Assembly (NCBI RefSeq): GCF_000332495.1
Contig: NZ_AOGW02000023.1
Span: 62,001-126,000 of the forward strand
Length of the DNA: 64,000 nucleotides
Source: Leptospira terpstrae serovar Hualin str. LT 11-33 = ATCC 700639
Lineage (GTDB): Bacteria > Spirochaetota > Leptospiria > Leptospirales > Leptospiraceae
Direction: 5' to 3'
This document shows, piece after piece, positions 1-8,391 of this stretch. The position numbers were made by a program, and so were the translations under genes. Under the pieces are notes generated by a model. It made no database searches. It saw only the letters and a program-made list of their open reading frames with translations, and had not been told where the DNA came from. Within the stretch, counting starts at the first letter, position 1, and every line of letters starts with the position of its first letter.

Positions 1-1
1 A

Positions 2-1498
2 GGCTTCGAATCACCAAGCCCTATCCAAAAACAAGCGATTCCGCTCGTATTGGAAGGAAAAGATTTAATCGCACAAGCGCAGACCGGTACCGGAAAAACT
101 GCCGCTTACGGACTCCCCTGTTTGAACCGAATCAATGTGAACGATGGCATGCAAGTGCTTGTCCTCACACCAACTCGTGAACTTGCTCTGCAAGTATCTG
201 ATGAACTGTTTAAATTGGGAAAACATTTAGGAATCAAAACCACCACTATCTATGGCGGCAGTTCCTATTCTAAACAAATTACACAAGTGGCCAAAGGTGC
301 CCAAGTTGCTGTAGCAACTCCCGGAAGACTTCTCGACCTATTGAAAGGAAAGGAACTTAAAAATTTCAAACCTTCGATGGTGATATTGGATGAAGCAGAT
401 GAAATGCTCGATATGGGCTTTATGGATGATATAGAATCCATTTTTAATCTACTGCCAACCAAAAGACAAACCTTACTTTTCTCCGCAACTATGCCGGAGC
501 CCATTAAGAAGTTGGCAAGTAAGTACCAAACGCACCCTGCACTTGTAAAAATTGCAGCAACTGAAAAATCGTCTAAAAACATCGAACAAGTGTACTACGT
601 GATTGATGAAGCAGAACGAGAAATTTCTGTCGTACGTATTTTGGATTATGAAAACCCGTTTAAGGCAATCATCTTCACAAAAACAAAAAAAGAAGCAGAT
701 GATCTTAAATCAACACTCAGTTTCAAAGGTTATCCTGTAGAAGCTCTTCATGGAGATTTAAATCAAAAACAAAGAGAACAAGTTTTAAGAAGCCTACATG
801 ATGGGCGCGTAAAAATCCTTGTAGCAACAGACGTTGCGGCACGTGGTCTTGACGTAAAAGATTTGTCTCTAGTGATCAACTACCACCTTCCTTTTGATAG
901 CGAAAGTTATACACATAGAATTGGTCGTACTGGACGCGCAGGAAAATCTGGGAAAGCGGTAACTCTTGTAACCACAAGAGAATCACGTGCTTTACTTCGA
1001 CTCAAAGGAACATCTGGAACTCAACTTACCATTGCTGCCCTTCCTACAAAAAAAGAAGTATTGGCAAGAAGAGAAGAAGACTTTCTAAACAAAGTTGTAG
1101 AAACAGAAATCCACGCAGATGCAGAAGAAGTATTAGAAAAACTTTTGAAGTTGGACGACAAACGTTCGTTATCTTTAAAACTTCTCTCGAATATGTTAGA
1201 CCAAACCAAAATCAGTGGCCCGGAAAAAATTGGGAAAACACCTGGGGAATGGAGTGAAACTCCTCCTAGTGGTGGATCTGGTGGAAGACGACGTCGTGAT
1301 GAAGGTGGCGGATCAGGGGGCGGAAGTCGCGGTGGTTACCGTGGTGGAAGGTCTAATAGTGATCGAGGCGAACGTGGGGAAAGAAGTGAACGTGGTGGTG
1401 AATCATCTCGTCGAAGCTCCACTCCAACTTCCAAAAAAGAAGGTGGAGTGTTTGTAAAAGCGGCAGGGAAAAAAACTCAGCGTTTTCGAAACAAGTAG
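2..1498 (+). CDS. DEAD-box ATP-dependent RNA helicase, 5' truncated by window edge
   Basis: The protein is an ATP-dependent RNA helicase of the DEAD-box family, expected to remodel RNA duplexes in the cytoplasm. The frame is open from base 2, and the first visible residues (GFESPSPIQKQAIP) are the Q motif, so only a short N-terminus is missing; the first in-frame start codon visible, a TTG at 50, is inside the Q motif and is not the start. Walker A (AQTGTGKT), PTRELALQ, TPGRLLD, DEAD, SAT, and HRIGRTGRAGK follow in canonical order. The C-terminal tail of about 80 residues is rich in Arg, Gly and Ser with RGG-like repeats, typical of RNA-binding tails in cold-shock-type helicases. It ends convergent with the next gene, overlapping by 22 bases. 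Family assignment is firm; subfamily (CsdA/RhlE-like) is not. Confidence 0.95.
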   Translation, partial: GFESPSPIQKQAIPLVLEGKDLIAQAQTGTGKTAAYGLPCLNRINVNDGMQVLVLTPTRELALQVSDELFKLGKHLGIKTTTIYGGSSYSKQITQVAKGAQVAVATPGRLLDLLKGKELKNFKPSMVILDEADEMLDMGFMDDIESIFNLLPTKRQTLLFSATMPEPIKKLASKYQTHPALVKIAATEKSSKNIEQVYYVIDEAEREISVVRILDYENPFKAIIFTKTKKEADDLKSTLSFKGYPVEALHGDLNQKQREQVLRSLHDGRVKILVATDVAARGLDVKDLSLVINYHLPFDSESYTHRIGRTGRAGKSGKAVTLVTTRESRALLRLKGTSGTQLTIAALPTKKEVLARREEDFLNKVVETEIHADAEEVLEKLLKLDDKRSLSLKLLSNMLDQTKISGPEKIGKTPGEWSETPPSGGSGGRRRRDEGGGSGGGSRGGYRGGRSNSDRGERGERSERGGESSRRSSTPTSKKEGGVFVKAAGKKTQRFRNK

Positions 1499-2547
1499 TG
1501 GCTCACAAACCACTCCTCACCGTTTCTGAAACCCCATAACTCTGCACAGGCGAGAAAGAAAACTTTCCAATAAACAAACCATTTGGTTTTTTCTTTTTCG
1601 CCGTAAGTACTCGCAAGGATAGGCATTAGTTTATCCTTGTTTAGTATCATGTTATCATACCAAGCTTCACTCGTTCTTGCATAATGGGTTCCATTCACAA
1701 CCCAATGATTTTCGATTAAAAAATCCTTTTGAAAGTATAAAAACAAATCGTCCGAAGGCATCTGCCCACCGGTAAAAAAATACTTTGCCATCCAATCAGT
1801 TTCATCGATCACTTCAAAAGGATAAGCAAATTCTTTATGAGTGAAGATATGCACAAAAAACTTTCCGTCGGCCACAAGAAACTTGGATAGTTTTTCAAAG
1901 AGTTTCTCGTAGTTTTTCATATGTTCTAACATCTCTACAGAGACAATCCGATCAAACTTGTCTTTGGTCGTAAAATCGTTCATGTCCTTTGTGATGATGG
2001 TGAGGTTTTTTAAACCACGTTCTTTGGCACGTTTGTCGATAAATTCTTTTTGAGTTCTGGAATTAGAAACTCCCGTTACTTTTGATTTGGGAAATTTTTC
2101 CGCTATGTAGAGAGAAATACTTCCCCAACCACATCCCAAATCCAACACCTTCATCCCATTTTTGATTTCTGCACGTTCCACGGTGATGCGAAGCATCTCT
2201 TCCTCTGATTCGGCAAAACTTGTATCAAGTGTAGGCCAATACCCTGAGGAATACTTCATCCTAGGTCCCATCACATAAGTAAAAAAATCACTTGGGACTT
2301 CGTAGTGTTGTTCGTTTGCAGCCTCTGTATGAACGGCAATGGGTGATTTTTTTAACTCGTTCACATAATTCATTTTGTGTTGGAGCTGGGCTGTGGCGTT
2401 TTCTTTTCGTTCTTGTTTAATCCTTACATCCAAAAGTTGGCGGATGCGAAACCGGATGAGCCAATCTGGAAAAATATCTTTCTCCAAAAGGGAAGTGATA
2501 CTAAAAGAAGAGCCCTCTTCTTTTTTAGAAGAATCAGTGAAATTCAT
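1477..2547 (-). CDS. Cyclopropane-fatty-acyl-phospholipid synthase family methyltransferase
   Basis: This 356-residue SAM-dependent methyltransferase belongs to the CFA synthase/mycolic acid methyltransferase family, which methylates or cyclopropanates acyl chains of membrane lipids. The SAM-binding motif I is VLDLGCGWGS, near residue 135, followed by an acidic strand end and a VEMLEH segment typical of the family. The region YEVPSDFFTYVMGPRMKYSSGYW before motif I matches the usual substrate-side entry of CFA enzymes. It is the last of three minus-strand genes (SDR, DUF1295 protein, this gene) separated by only 12 to 39 bases, which suggests one lipid-modifying operon. The exact reaction cannot be told from sequence. 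Confidence 0.88.
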   Translation of the reverse strand: MNFTDSSKKEEGSSFSITSLLEKDIFPDWLIRFRIRQLLDVRIKQERKENATAQLQHKMNYVNELKKSPIAVHTEAANEQHYEVPSDFFTYVMGPRMKYSSGYWPTLDTSFAESEEEMLRITVERAEIKNGMKVLDLGCGWGSISLYIAEKFPKSKVTGVSNSRTQKEFIDKRAKERGLKNLTIITKDMNDFTTKDKFDRIVSVEMLEHMKNYEKLFEKLSKFLVADGKFFVHIFTHKEFAYPFEVIDETDWMAKYFFTGGQMPSDDLFLYFQKDFLIENHWVVNGTHYARTSEAWYDNMILNKDKLMPILASTYGEKEKTKWFVYWKVFFLACAELWGFRNGEEWFVSHYLFRKR

Positions 2548-2559
2548 GTTTTATCCTTT

Positions 2560-3381
2560 TTATTTTTGTTTTGAAAACCAGGGGAAAAATGCATTGGTGG
2601 TTTGTTGGTAATCCCGGAAAACATTCCCTTTAGAAAGCAGTGAGTATTTTTCAGCAAAGGGAACTCCCGATACAAAACGTAACAACACAAACATAAAGAG
2701 TGGTGTGAATAATGAAAAAATAGCTTCCGGAGAAGAAAGGACAGGAATGATTCCGATTCCCACCCAAATGATCCATTCAAAAAAATAATTGGGATGTCTT
2801 GAATACTTCCAAAGGCCTACGTTACAGACTTTACCTTTGTTTGCAGGATCGGCAACAAACTTGTGGAGGTCACGGTCAGCGATCCCTTCTCCGACCACTC
2901 CCACAGTAAACAAAAGCCAACCAAGAAGAACCATCAAATAACCGTTAGGTCCCAAAGCTCCTGAATTGGGGAAAAGATCCCACTGCGAAGCAAAATAAAA
3001 TGGGAAAGAAAGCAAAAGTGCTAAAAATCCTTGTAAGAGAAAGACATTCGTAAACATCTTTTGGTGGACTTTGTCCCCGTAGTCCTTTCGAAATCCTGCA
3101 TAACGTTTGTCTTCCGGATGGTTTGTACGGATGCGAGTGAAGTAAAGAAAACCGGAAAGACGTAGAGCCCAAATCCAGACTGGGACAAGCACTGCCCATT
3201 TGGCAAAAACATTTCCCCGTCCCCAATACACTAGGATGCTAGCGATCCCGGCAATGACAAGACTCCAACCCACATCGATGACCGCGTAGTTGTCCCTCGA
3301 CTTCCCCCAGAACCACATCAGACTCATAAACAAAAATGTAAATATAACGGCCGTTAAATACGAAAATAATAAATTGTCCAA
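2560..3381 (-). CDS. DUF1295 / steroid 5-alpha-reductase-like membrane protein
   Basis: The 273-residue product is a polytopic inner-membrane protein with about seven hydrophobic segments. The C-terminal part carries NVGLWKYSRHPNYFFEW, the hallmark RHPNYF signature of DUF1295 and related steroid 5-alpha-reductase or isoprenylcysteine-methyltransferase-like proteins. The family is thought to reduce or modify lipid double bonds, but no substrate is established for this group. It sits 12 bases upstream of the CFA-family methyltransferase and 39 bases downstream of a short-chain dehydrogenase on the same strand, a set that recurs as a fatty-acid modification module in bacteria. Function in lipid modification is inferred from this context. 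Confidence 0.85.
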   Translation of the reverse strand: MDNLLFSYLTAVIFTFLFMSLMWFWGKSRDNYAVIDVGWSLVIAGIASILVYWGRGNVFAKWAVLVPVWIWALRLSGFLYFTRIRTNHPEDKRYAGFRKDYGDKVHQKMFTNVFLLQGFLALLLSFPFYFASQWDLFPNSGALGPNGYLMVLLGWLLFTVGVVGEGIADRDLHKFVADPANKGKVCNVGLWKYSRHPNYFFEWIIWVGIGIIPVLSSPEAIFSLFTPLFMFVLLRFVSGVPFAEKYSLLSKGNVFRDYQQTTNAFFPWFSKQK

Positions 3382-3420
3382 AGGATAGTTTCGCTCCCTA
3401 TGCTTTGGTTTAGACGGGGT

Positions 3421-4230
3421 TTAGTGGGGTTTGAAGTCTTCGTAGAGTTTTTTATAGAGAATTTTTTCTAAAAACTTGGGAGAGAAAAACCGCATCCATT
3501 CCAAAAACCGACCGGAGAGATTGAAAGTCACAAGCCTTGCCTCTTTGTCTCTGGCGACTGAAATTAAAACATGGGCGACTTCCTTTGCCGTCTTTCGTTT
3601 TCCTTTGGCAGGTGCTTCTTTTAAGGTTCCCCCTTCTGCATCAAGGCCCGATGACCGTAAGGCTGTGTCCGTATAGGGCACACAAACGAGAGATACGCCA
3701 AGGCCCGATTCCAAAGTTTCAATCCGAAGAGATTCCAGGGCCGCATGTAATGCAGACTTAGATGCTGAGTAGGCAGCCCGGCCTGGCACTCCATACAAAG
3801 CGGAGACAGTCGAGGTAGTGACAATATTTCCTTTTGCCACCAGTAAAAGCGATAGGAGCCCACGCACCAGTTGGATGGGTCCAAAAAAATTAGTAGCAAA
3901 GGTTTTTCTGTACACATCCATCGAAAGCGAATCAAACCGACCATGGGCGGTAATGCCTGCGTTATTAAATAAAACATCAATTTTAGAAACTTTCTTTTGG
4001 ATCCATTCGACGGCATCCAGGACAGAAGTGGGATCGGAAAGGTCACAGGCAACGCGGTGAATGATTGCCCTATCGTGTTTGTTTTTGGGTTCTGCAATTT
4101 CTGCCGCACGTCTTGCTAAAAGTACAAGTTCACATGGAAACTGTGCGAGTTCTTCATACAACGCTTTTCCAATCCCACTTGTGGCTCCGGTGATCACTAC
4201 CACCCTATCGTTCCAAAAATCTTGGTTCAT
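3421..4230 (-). CDS. Short-chain dehydrogenase/reductase (SDR) family oxidoreductase
   Basis: This is a classical SDR of 269 residues. The N-terminal NAD(P)-binding glycine motif is TGATSGIG, the NNAG motif lies near residue 90, and the catalytic Tyr-Lys pair appears as YSASK with an upstream Ser (TSTVSA). It is likely an NADPH-dependent reductase acting in the cytoplasm or at the membrane surface; the C-terminus (FLEWMRFFSPKFLEKILYKKL) is amphipathic and could associate with the membrane. It is the first gene of the minus-strand lipid-modification operon and is divergent from the MDR oxidoreductase gene at 4322, so the 91-base gap between them should hold both promoters. The substrate is unknown. 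Confidence 0.88.
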   Translation of the reverse strand: MNQDFWNDRVVVITGATSGIGKALYEELAQFPCELVLLARRAAEIAEPKNKHDRAIIHRVACDLSDPTSVLDAVEWIQKKVSKIDVLFNNAGITAHGRFDSLSMDVYRKTFATNFFGPIQLVRGLLSLLLVAKGNIVTTSTVSALYGVPGRAAYSASKSALHAALESLRIETLESGLGVSLVCVPYTDTALRSSGLDAEGGTLKEAPAKGKRKTAKEVAHVLISVARDKEARLVTFNLSGRFLEWMRFFSPKFLEKILYKKLYEDFKPH

Positions 4231-4321
4231 TGTTTACTTTATCCTATATTCCCACTCGACAAAGGATAAGGAGACCCGAGGATCTGACGAGTGAATTTTG
4301 ATTTTAAAACTTAGAGGAATT

Positions 4322-5344
4322 ATGTTAAACAAAGTATGGGAAATCCAAGGATCATTTGGACTAGAGAACCTAAAACAATCAACAAGGGAACTTTCTGAAT
4401 CACTGGCCCCCAAAGAAGTCCTCGTTCGCCTAACAGCGACTTCACTAAATTATAGAGATTATTTAATGGTGATTGGGACTTACAATCCCAGACAAAAACT
4501 TCCTCTTATCCCCTGTTCCGACGGAGCCGGTGTTGTGGAAGCTGTGGGATCCGAAGTGACGCTTTGGAAAAAAGGAGACCGAGTCCTTCCAATCTTTGCC
4601 CAAAAATGGATGGATGGTGCTCCCAATATGGACAACCTCCGATCTACCCTCGGAGGGCCAAATGACGGATGTTTGGCGCAGTACGGGAAGTTTTCGGAAT
4701 CAGGACTTGTGGCCACACCTTCCCACCTAACCGATGCAGAAGCCGCCACCTTAGGTTGTGCTGGCCTGACTGCTTACAATGCCGTTGTGAGTTTTGGCGG
4801 GATTGAACCTGGGGCCGATGTACTTTGCCTAGGAACAGGGGGGGTTTCTCTCTTCGCTTTACAATTTGCTAAAATGATGGGAGCACGAGTCATCATCACC
4901 TCTTCCAGTGATGAAAAACTGGCCCGGGCCAAAACCTTGGGTGCTGATGAAACCATCAACTATTCCACAAAAACCAATTGGGAACGAGATGTTCGAAAAG
5001 CAACCAAAATGGCAGGAGCCGACCTTATCATCGAAGTGGGTGGTGCGGGAACTATGCCTAAGTCCATGATGAGTGTAAAACCTTACGGAACCATCGCCCT
5101 CATTGGAGTTCTTGCCGGTGGAGAATCGAGTCTTTCTCTTTATCCCATCCTCATGCAAGGAGTCAAAGTCCAAGGGGTGATTGTGGGAAGCCGTGCTGAC
5201 TTTGAAAGAATGAACAGAGCCATCGAATACAACAAAATCAAACCTGTTGTGGACAAAGTGTACGGATGGAACGAAGTTCCAGAAGCTCTTCAATATTTAC
5301 AAACAGGAAAACATTTTGGGAAAGTGGTGGTGAGTTGGGAATAA
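4322..5344 (+). CDS. MDR family NAD(P)-dependent alcohol dehydrogenase/quinone oxidoreductase-like
   Basis: The 340-residue protein is a medium-chain dehydrogenase/reductase. It has the N-terminal GroES-like fold ([27 protein letters not shown]) and a Rossmann domain with the cofactor motif [14 protein letters not shown]. The catalytic zinc ligands of alcohol dehydrogenases are not apparent, which points to the zinc-independent quinone-oxidoreductase-like branch. I chose the ATG at 4322 because TTAGAGGA lies just upstream; a TTG at 4298 extends the frame but has no ribosome site. The substrate is not predictable. Confidence 0.9.
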   Translation: MLNKVWEIQGSFGLENLKQSTRELSESLAPKEVLVRLTATSLNYRDYLMVIGTYNPRQKLPLIPCSDGAGVVEAVGSEVTLWKKGDRVLPIFAQKWMDGAPNMDNLRSTLGGPNDGCLAQYGKFSESGLVATPSHLTDAEAATLGCAGLTAYNAVVSFGGIEPGADVLCLGTGGVSLFALQFAKMMGARVIITSSSDEKLARAKTLGADETINYSTKTNWERDVRKATKMAGADLIIEVGGAGTMPKSMMSVKPYGTIALIGVLAGGESSLSLYPILMQGVKVQGVIVGSRADFERMNRAIEYNKIKPVVDKVYGWNEVPEALQYLQTGKHFGKVVVSWE

Positions 5345-5438
5345 GTAAGAAAAGGGATAATGGAAAAAGTAGAACAAAGAATACAACTGTGTCATCTTTT
5401 TTACGAATCGCCTATTTCTGAAGTTGATTGGGCACCTC

Positions 5439-5484
5439 GCAATGGTTTGGTGGATTGGAGTTTCAATCTGCCAAACAACCGTGC
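5439..5484 (+). repeat. 46-bp dispersed palindromic repeat, copy 1
   Basis: The core TTTGGTGGATTGGAGTTTC followed by a CTGCCAAAC block recurs at 7600-7645 in the same orientation; I count 41 of 46 identical positions. The unit can fold as a hairpin because TTTGGTGGATT pairs with AATCTGCCAAA if G-T pairs are allowed. The two copies bracket the porin gene. Confidence 0.75.
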
Positions 5485-5734
5485 CTTTCGCTAGTGTCTT
5501 TTCCCGTTCTAAAAGCAAATCAAAGAGCTTTCTTTCTTCTTCTAGACATTCCGTACGTTTCTTACGCAAATCCATTAGGTCACAATCAAAACATGTACGA
5601 CTTGTACTAATTGTTCGAAAGCAAAGTATCTTGTCGCATTTCAGATTTCCCTAAAAAGATACAGTTTGTAGCGTATTTTAGACAAATCGCAAATATTTTA
5701 GGTAATTTTGCTTCAAACGTACGATTCTTGCATT

Positions 5735-5773
5735 CCGACCTTTCATAGGAGAAGACCGCAAGGTCGGTCTTTT
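5735..5773 (+). promoter_or_regulatory. Leader hairpin with U-rich tail immediately before the porin start codon
   Basis: CCGACCTT (5735-5742) pairs perfectly with AAGGTCGG (5760-5767) and is followed at once by TCTTTT, ending six bases before the ATG at 5779. The only AGGAG in the leader lies in the hairpin loop. The arrangement resembles an attenuator or a structure controlling access to the start codon; an ordinary terminator of an upstream transcript is also possible. Confidence 0.5.
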
Positions 5774-5778
5774 AGAAA

Positions 5779-7539
5779 ATGCAAAAGCGAAGATTATCAA
5801 TCACCCTACTCTCTGTTTATTGGTTCCTTGGTTATGGGCTATTTGGACAAACCACAGCTCCCACCCCGGAAACTCCCACCAATCAAAACCAATCGCAAAA
5901 TTTAAATTCTACTGCGACTCCGAAAGAAGAACCACCAAAACCAACCCCACCACCGACTTGGTCTGATGGTTTTACTGCAGGAGCACTCGTTCGAGTCCGT
6001 CCTGAAATGAAATACAACTTAGATTTCAATCGAACGACTAACGACAATGTAGATTTTACAGGACAGAAGATTCAATTTTGGATTCAAAAAGAATTTACGA
6101 AAGATGTCATCGCGAAAATCACTTTCCAAGATTCCAGGTTATGGGGAGCGGAAAAAGGGTCACTTACTGGATTATCCACTGCCAATGATGGAACAAGACA
6201 AAGCACAGACGTACGTGAAGCATATATCGAAGTGAAAAACAACTTTGATCTTCCTTTTCATATCCAAGCAGGACGTCAAATTCTGCGATACGGTGACGAA
6301 CGTTTGGTGGGATCACTAGACTGGACTAATGTGGGCCGAAGTTTTGATGGCCTCAGACTGAAATGGGAACAAAAATACCTCTCATCTCATATCTTTGTAA
6401 CATCCGTGAGTGAACGCCACAACGACATAGCAGGAAATACAACTTCATTTGGTGTCAAAACGCAATACAATACTTATATGGATTGCCCTTACAATGGAAC
6501 TAAGGCATGCACACCCAAATTAGATGGCCAAAGACAGGAGTTAGGTGATTCCTATTTTACTGGTTTTTACAATACACTGAAACCATCTGACTACTTTCAT
6601 ATTGATTTGTATTACTTAGGTTTACAAAAGGAATACTTACGCACCAACCAATCACTAATCCTCACTACGGGAGAAACAGGCACCCCAGGCTCAAGGGCTG
6701 GTCGATGGGACATTTTACACACCTATGGAATCCGAATTACCAACAGAACCCAACCAAACAAAAAGGCTCTCCAAGCCATTGACTACTCATTCGAATATGC
6801 AGTACAAACAGGAACTACAGGAAAATCCATCCGACCTAGTTGGGATAATAACCGAACCGAAGTGACTTTAACTGATCCTTTAACTAATGGGAATTACAAT
6901 CACAATCTTTACGCAGAAAAAGAAAGATATAAAACATTTGCCTTTGGTGCCGATGTGGGATACACAATCGATAAACTTAGATTAGGTGTAGCTTATGATA
7001 TTGGAAGTGGAGATCCAAACAGAACCGATGGATCCATTGCTAGTTTTCAAAACCTTTTTCACACCAACCATTTATTTTATGGAATGGCTGACCAAGTCAG
7101 TTGGGTGAATATGAAATCAAAATCAGTAAATGTTAGTTATCATTTAGGAACTTATGGCTCCTTCCGTGTGGATTATTTTGCCATAGAAAAACACAAACTC
7201 CAAGATAGTTGGTACGATATAGCAGGAGTTGCAAAAACCGGGGCCAGTACAGAATCAGTTTCAAATAATAGTTATGATGTAAGCCAAGTCCTAACAGAAA
7301 AAGGTACCGGTGACAATAGACCTGTATCCATGCTCGGAAGGAGTTTGTTTCGTGAAATTGATTTTAAATACAATGTCCCCTATAAAAATTTAGTTTTAGA
7401 ATGTGGATATAGTATGTTGTTTGCTGGTGACGCCATCCAAAATCGTGTCAACGATCGCACCATCAACTCCCAAGCCTATACAAATCAATTTTCTAAAAAC
7501 GGTCAATTTGCCTATTTGATGGTAACTGCCCAATTCTAA
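5779..7539 (+). CDS. Alginate-export-domain outer-membrane porin
   Basis: The 586-residue protein begins with an export signal (RRLSITLLSVYWFLGYGLFGQ) and a Pro/Thr/Asn/Gln-rich linker, then a long beta-strand-rich region. The start of the barrel (GALVRVRPEMKYNLDFNR, QDSRLWG, AYIEVKN, AGRQILRYGDERLVGSLDWTNVGRSFDG) matches the alginate-export (AlgE-like) porin family, and the chain ends in AYLMVTAQF with the C-terminal Phe usual for outer-membrane barrels. It probably forms a passive channel in the outer membrane; the solute is unknown and alginate itself is unlikely. It is monocistronic, flanked by two direct 46-bp repeats, with a hairpin directly before its ATG. Confidence 0.88.
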   Translation: MQKRRLSITLLSVYWFLGYGLFGQTTAPTPETPTNQNQSQNLNSTATPKEEPPKPTPPPTWSDGFTAGALVRVRPEMKYNLDFNRTTNDNVDFTGQKIQFWIQKEFTKDVIAKITFQDSRLWGAEKGSLTGLSTANDGTRQSTDVREAYIEVKNNFDLPFHIQAGRQILRYGDERLVGSLDWTNVGRSFDGLRLKWEQKYLSSHIFVTSVSERHNDIAGNTTSFGVKTQYNTYMDCPYNGTKACTPKLDGQRQELGDSYFTGFYNTLKPSDYFHIDLYYLGLQKEYLRTNQSLILTTGETGTPGSRAGRWDILHTYGIRITNRTQPNKKALQAIDYSFEYAVQTGTTGKSIRPSWDNNRTEVTLTDPLTNGNYNHNLYAEKERYKTFAFGADVGYTIDKLRLGVAYDIGSGDPNRTDGSIASFQNLFHTNHLFYGMADQVSWVNMKSKSVNVSYHLGTYGSFRVDYFAIEKHKLQDSWYDIAGVAKTGASTESVSNNSYDVSQVLTEKGTGDNRPVSMLGRSLFREIDFKYNVPYKNLVLECGYSMLFAGDAIQNRVNDRTINSQAYTNQFSKNGQFAYLMVTAQF

Positions 7540-7599
7540 GGAAAAAAGGGAAATTCTAATTTAACAAATTCGAAAGAGGTGCTGAAAGTCGGATGCCTT

Positions 7600-7645
7600 G
7601 CAATAGTTTGGTGGATTGGAGTTTCCTTCTGCCAAACAGCCGCGC
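7600..7645 (+). repeat. 46-bp dispersed palindromic repeat, copy 2
   Basis: This is the second copy of the repeat seen at 5439-5484, in direct orientation and differing at five positions. It starts 61 bases after the porin stop codon and ends one base before the stop codon of the decayed BtrH-like gene. Confidence 0.75.
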
Positions 7646-7646
7646 T

Positions 7647-8043
7647 TTAAACATACGATTGCGCAAACAAAGAGGCAATTTCCGTCCAATGGCCTGCAAT
7701 TTCTTTGAATTGTTTATGAACATTTTGAAAGATCGGATCCTTTGTGATCGTATAGGCTTCTAACAAAAAATCTCTGAATAAATTTCTAAAAATTGCCCCG
7801 CCCGTTCCAGCTTTTTCCATCATCATGGCTGTAGTTATAAAATCTCTTTTGGGATCAGTGGAGGAGTGAAACCATTTTTCTAAATAGGAAGCAAGTTTTT
7901 TGATTCCTTTATAAGAAACATTGGCTACCTAAACCAAATAACATAGGTTCCGACAAGTCCATACCTATATGTTTTAATAGAGTTCCTGTTGTGGTTGTTA
8001 CACAGTGTACTCCCACAAAAGGAGTCAGTTTAGGTATGATCAT
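7647..8043 (-). pseudogene. BtrH_N / DUF4872-type protein, internally deleted and frameshifted
   Basis: Reading the minus strand from an ATG at 8043 gives about 40 residues ending in MDLSEPMLFGLG, which resemble the BtrH N-terminal domain entry (GVHCVTTT, LLKH.GMDLSEPMLFGLG). The reading frame then stops within a few codons. In another frame, from about 7930, about 90 residues follow (KLASYLEKWFHSST, GTGGAIFRNLFRDFLLEAY, ending QSYV then TAA at 7647), which resemble the DUF4872 C-terminal domain normally found about 200 residues further on in the same protein. The middle of the gene is therefore missing. BtrH-like proteins are cysteine-hydrolase-fold acyltransferases linked to natural-product assembly. 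The gene lies 15 bases downstream of the small hypothetical gene at 8059. Confidence 0.65.
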
Positions 8044-8058
8044 ATTTTATTCATTAAG

Positions 8059-8373
8059 TTACCAACGCTGTAACGGTTTGGAATATGCGACAAGAATATC
8101 GCCATCTAATTTTTTCTCAAACTTTTGACAAACATCTAATTCTGTAGGGTCTAAATTTGCATATTTGAAAGTTGTACATAATCCTTTTGGTTTTGCTATG
8201 GTTCCTTTTTTGTAAATTGCTAAAAAAGCAGGAAACCGATCTTCCATTATTTTGCATTCTAGCTCTAATTCTGGAGACAAAACCACAAGGTCAGAAAGGT
8301 CATATGACATAAATTCGAAATCAGGAATCCAATCATACAATAGACTTTTGGTAAGAAATGAATTTGGATTCAC
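8059..8373 (-). CDS. Hypothetical protein, 104 aa
   Basis: I do not recognise this protein. It starts with GTG at 8373 with AGGAAGG shortly upstream, 18 bases after the ZIP transporter stop, and ends 15 bases before the decayed BtrH-like gene, so it could be part of the same transcript. It has no signal peptide or membrane segment and carries three Cys residues (ELECKIM, KGLCTTF, LDVCQKF). Because its neighbour is decayed, it may itself be a remnant. An ATG at residue 22 is an alternative start. Confidence 0.45.
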   Translation of the reverse strand: MNPNSFLTKSLLYDWIPDFEFMSYDLSDLVVLSPELELECKIMEDRFPAFLAIYKKGTIAKPKGLCTTFKYANLDPTELDVCQKFEKKLDGDILVAYSKPLQRW

Positions 8374-8391
8374 TTGCCTTCCTAAATAATT

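Larger units (their letters stand above)
5345..5778. other. Intergenic region (434 bp) upstream of porin
   Basis: No convincing gene lies here. The stretch contains the first copy of a 46-bp repeat (5439-5484) and a leader hairpin just before the porin start (5735-5773). A 92-codon minus-strand frame runs through the repeat but ends inside the upstream oxidoreductase gene and has no recognisable features. Confidence 0.6.

Noticed and set aside
5297..5575. 92-codon minus-strand frame starting MDLRKKRTECLEEERK
   Set aside because: It runs through the dispersed repeat and into the oxidoreductase gene; the opening looks protein-like but the rest does not, and no ribosome site is present.
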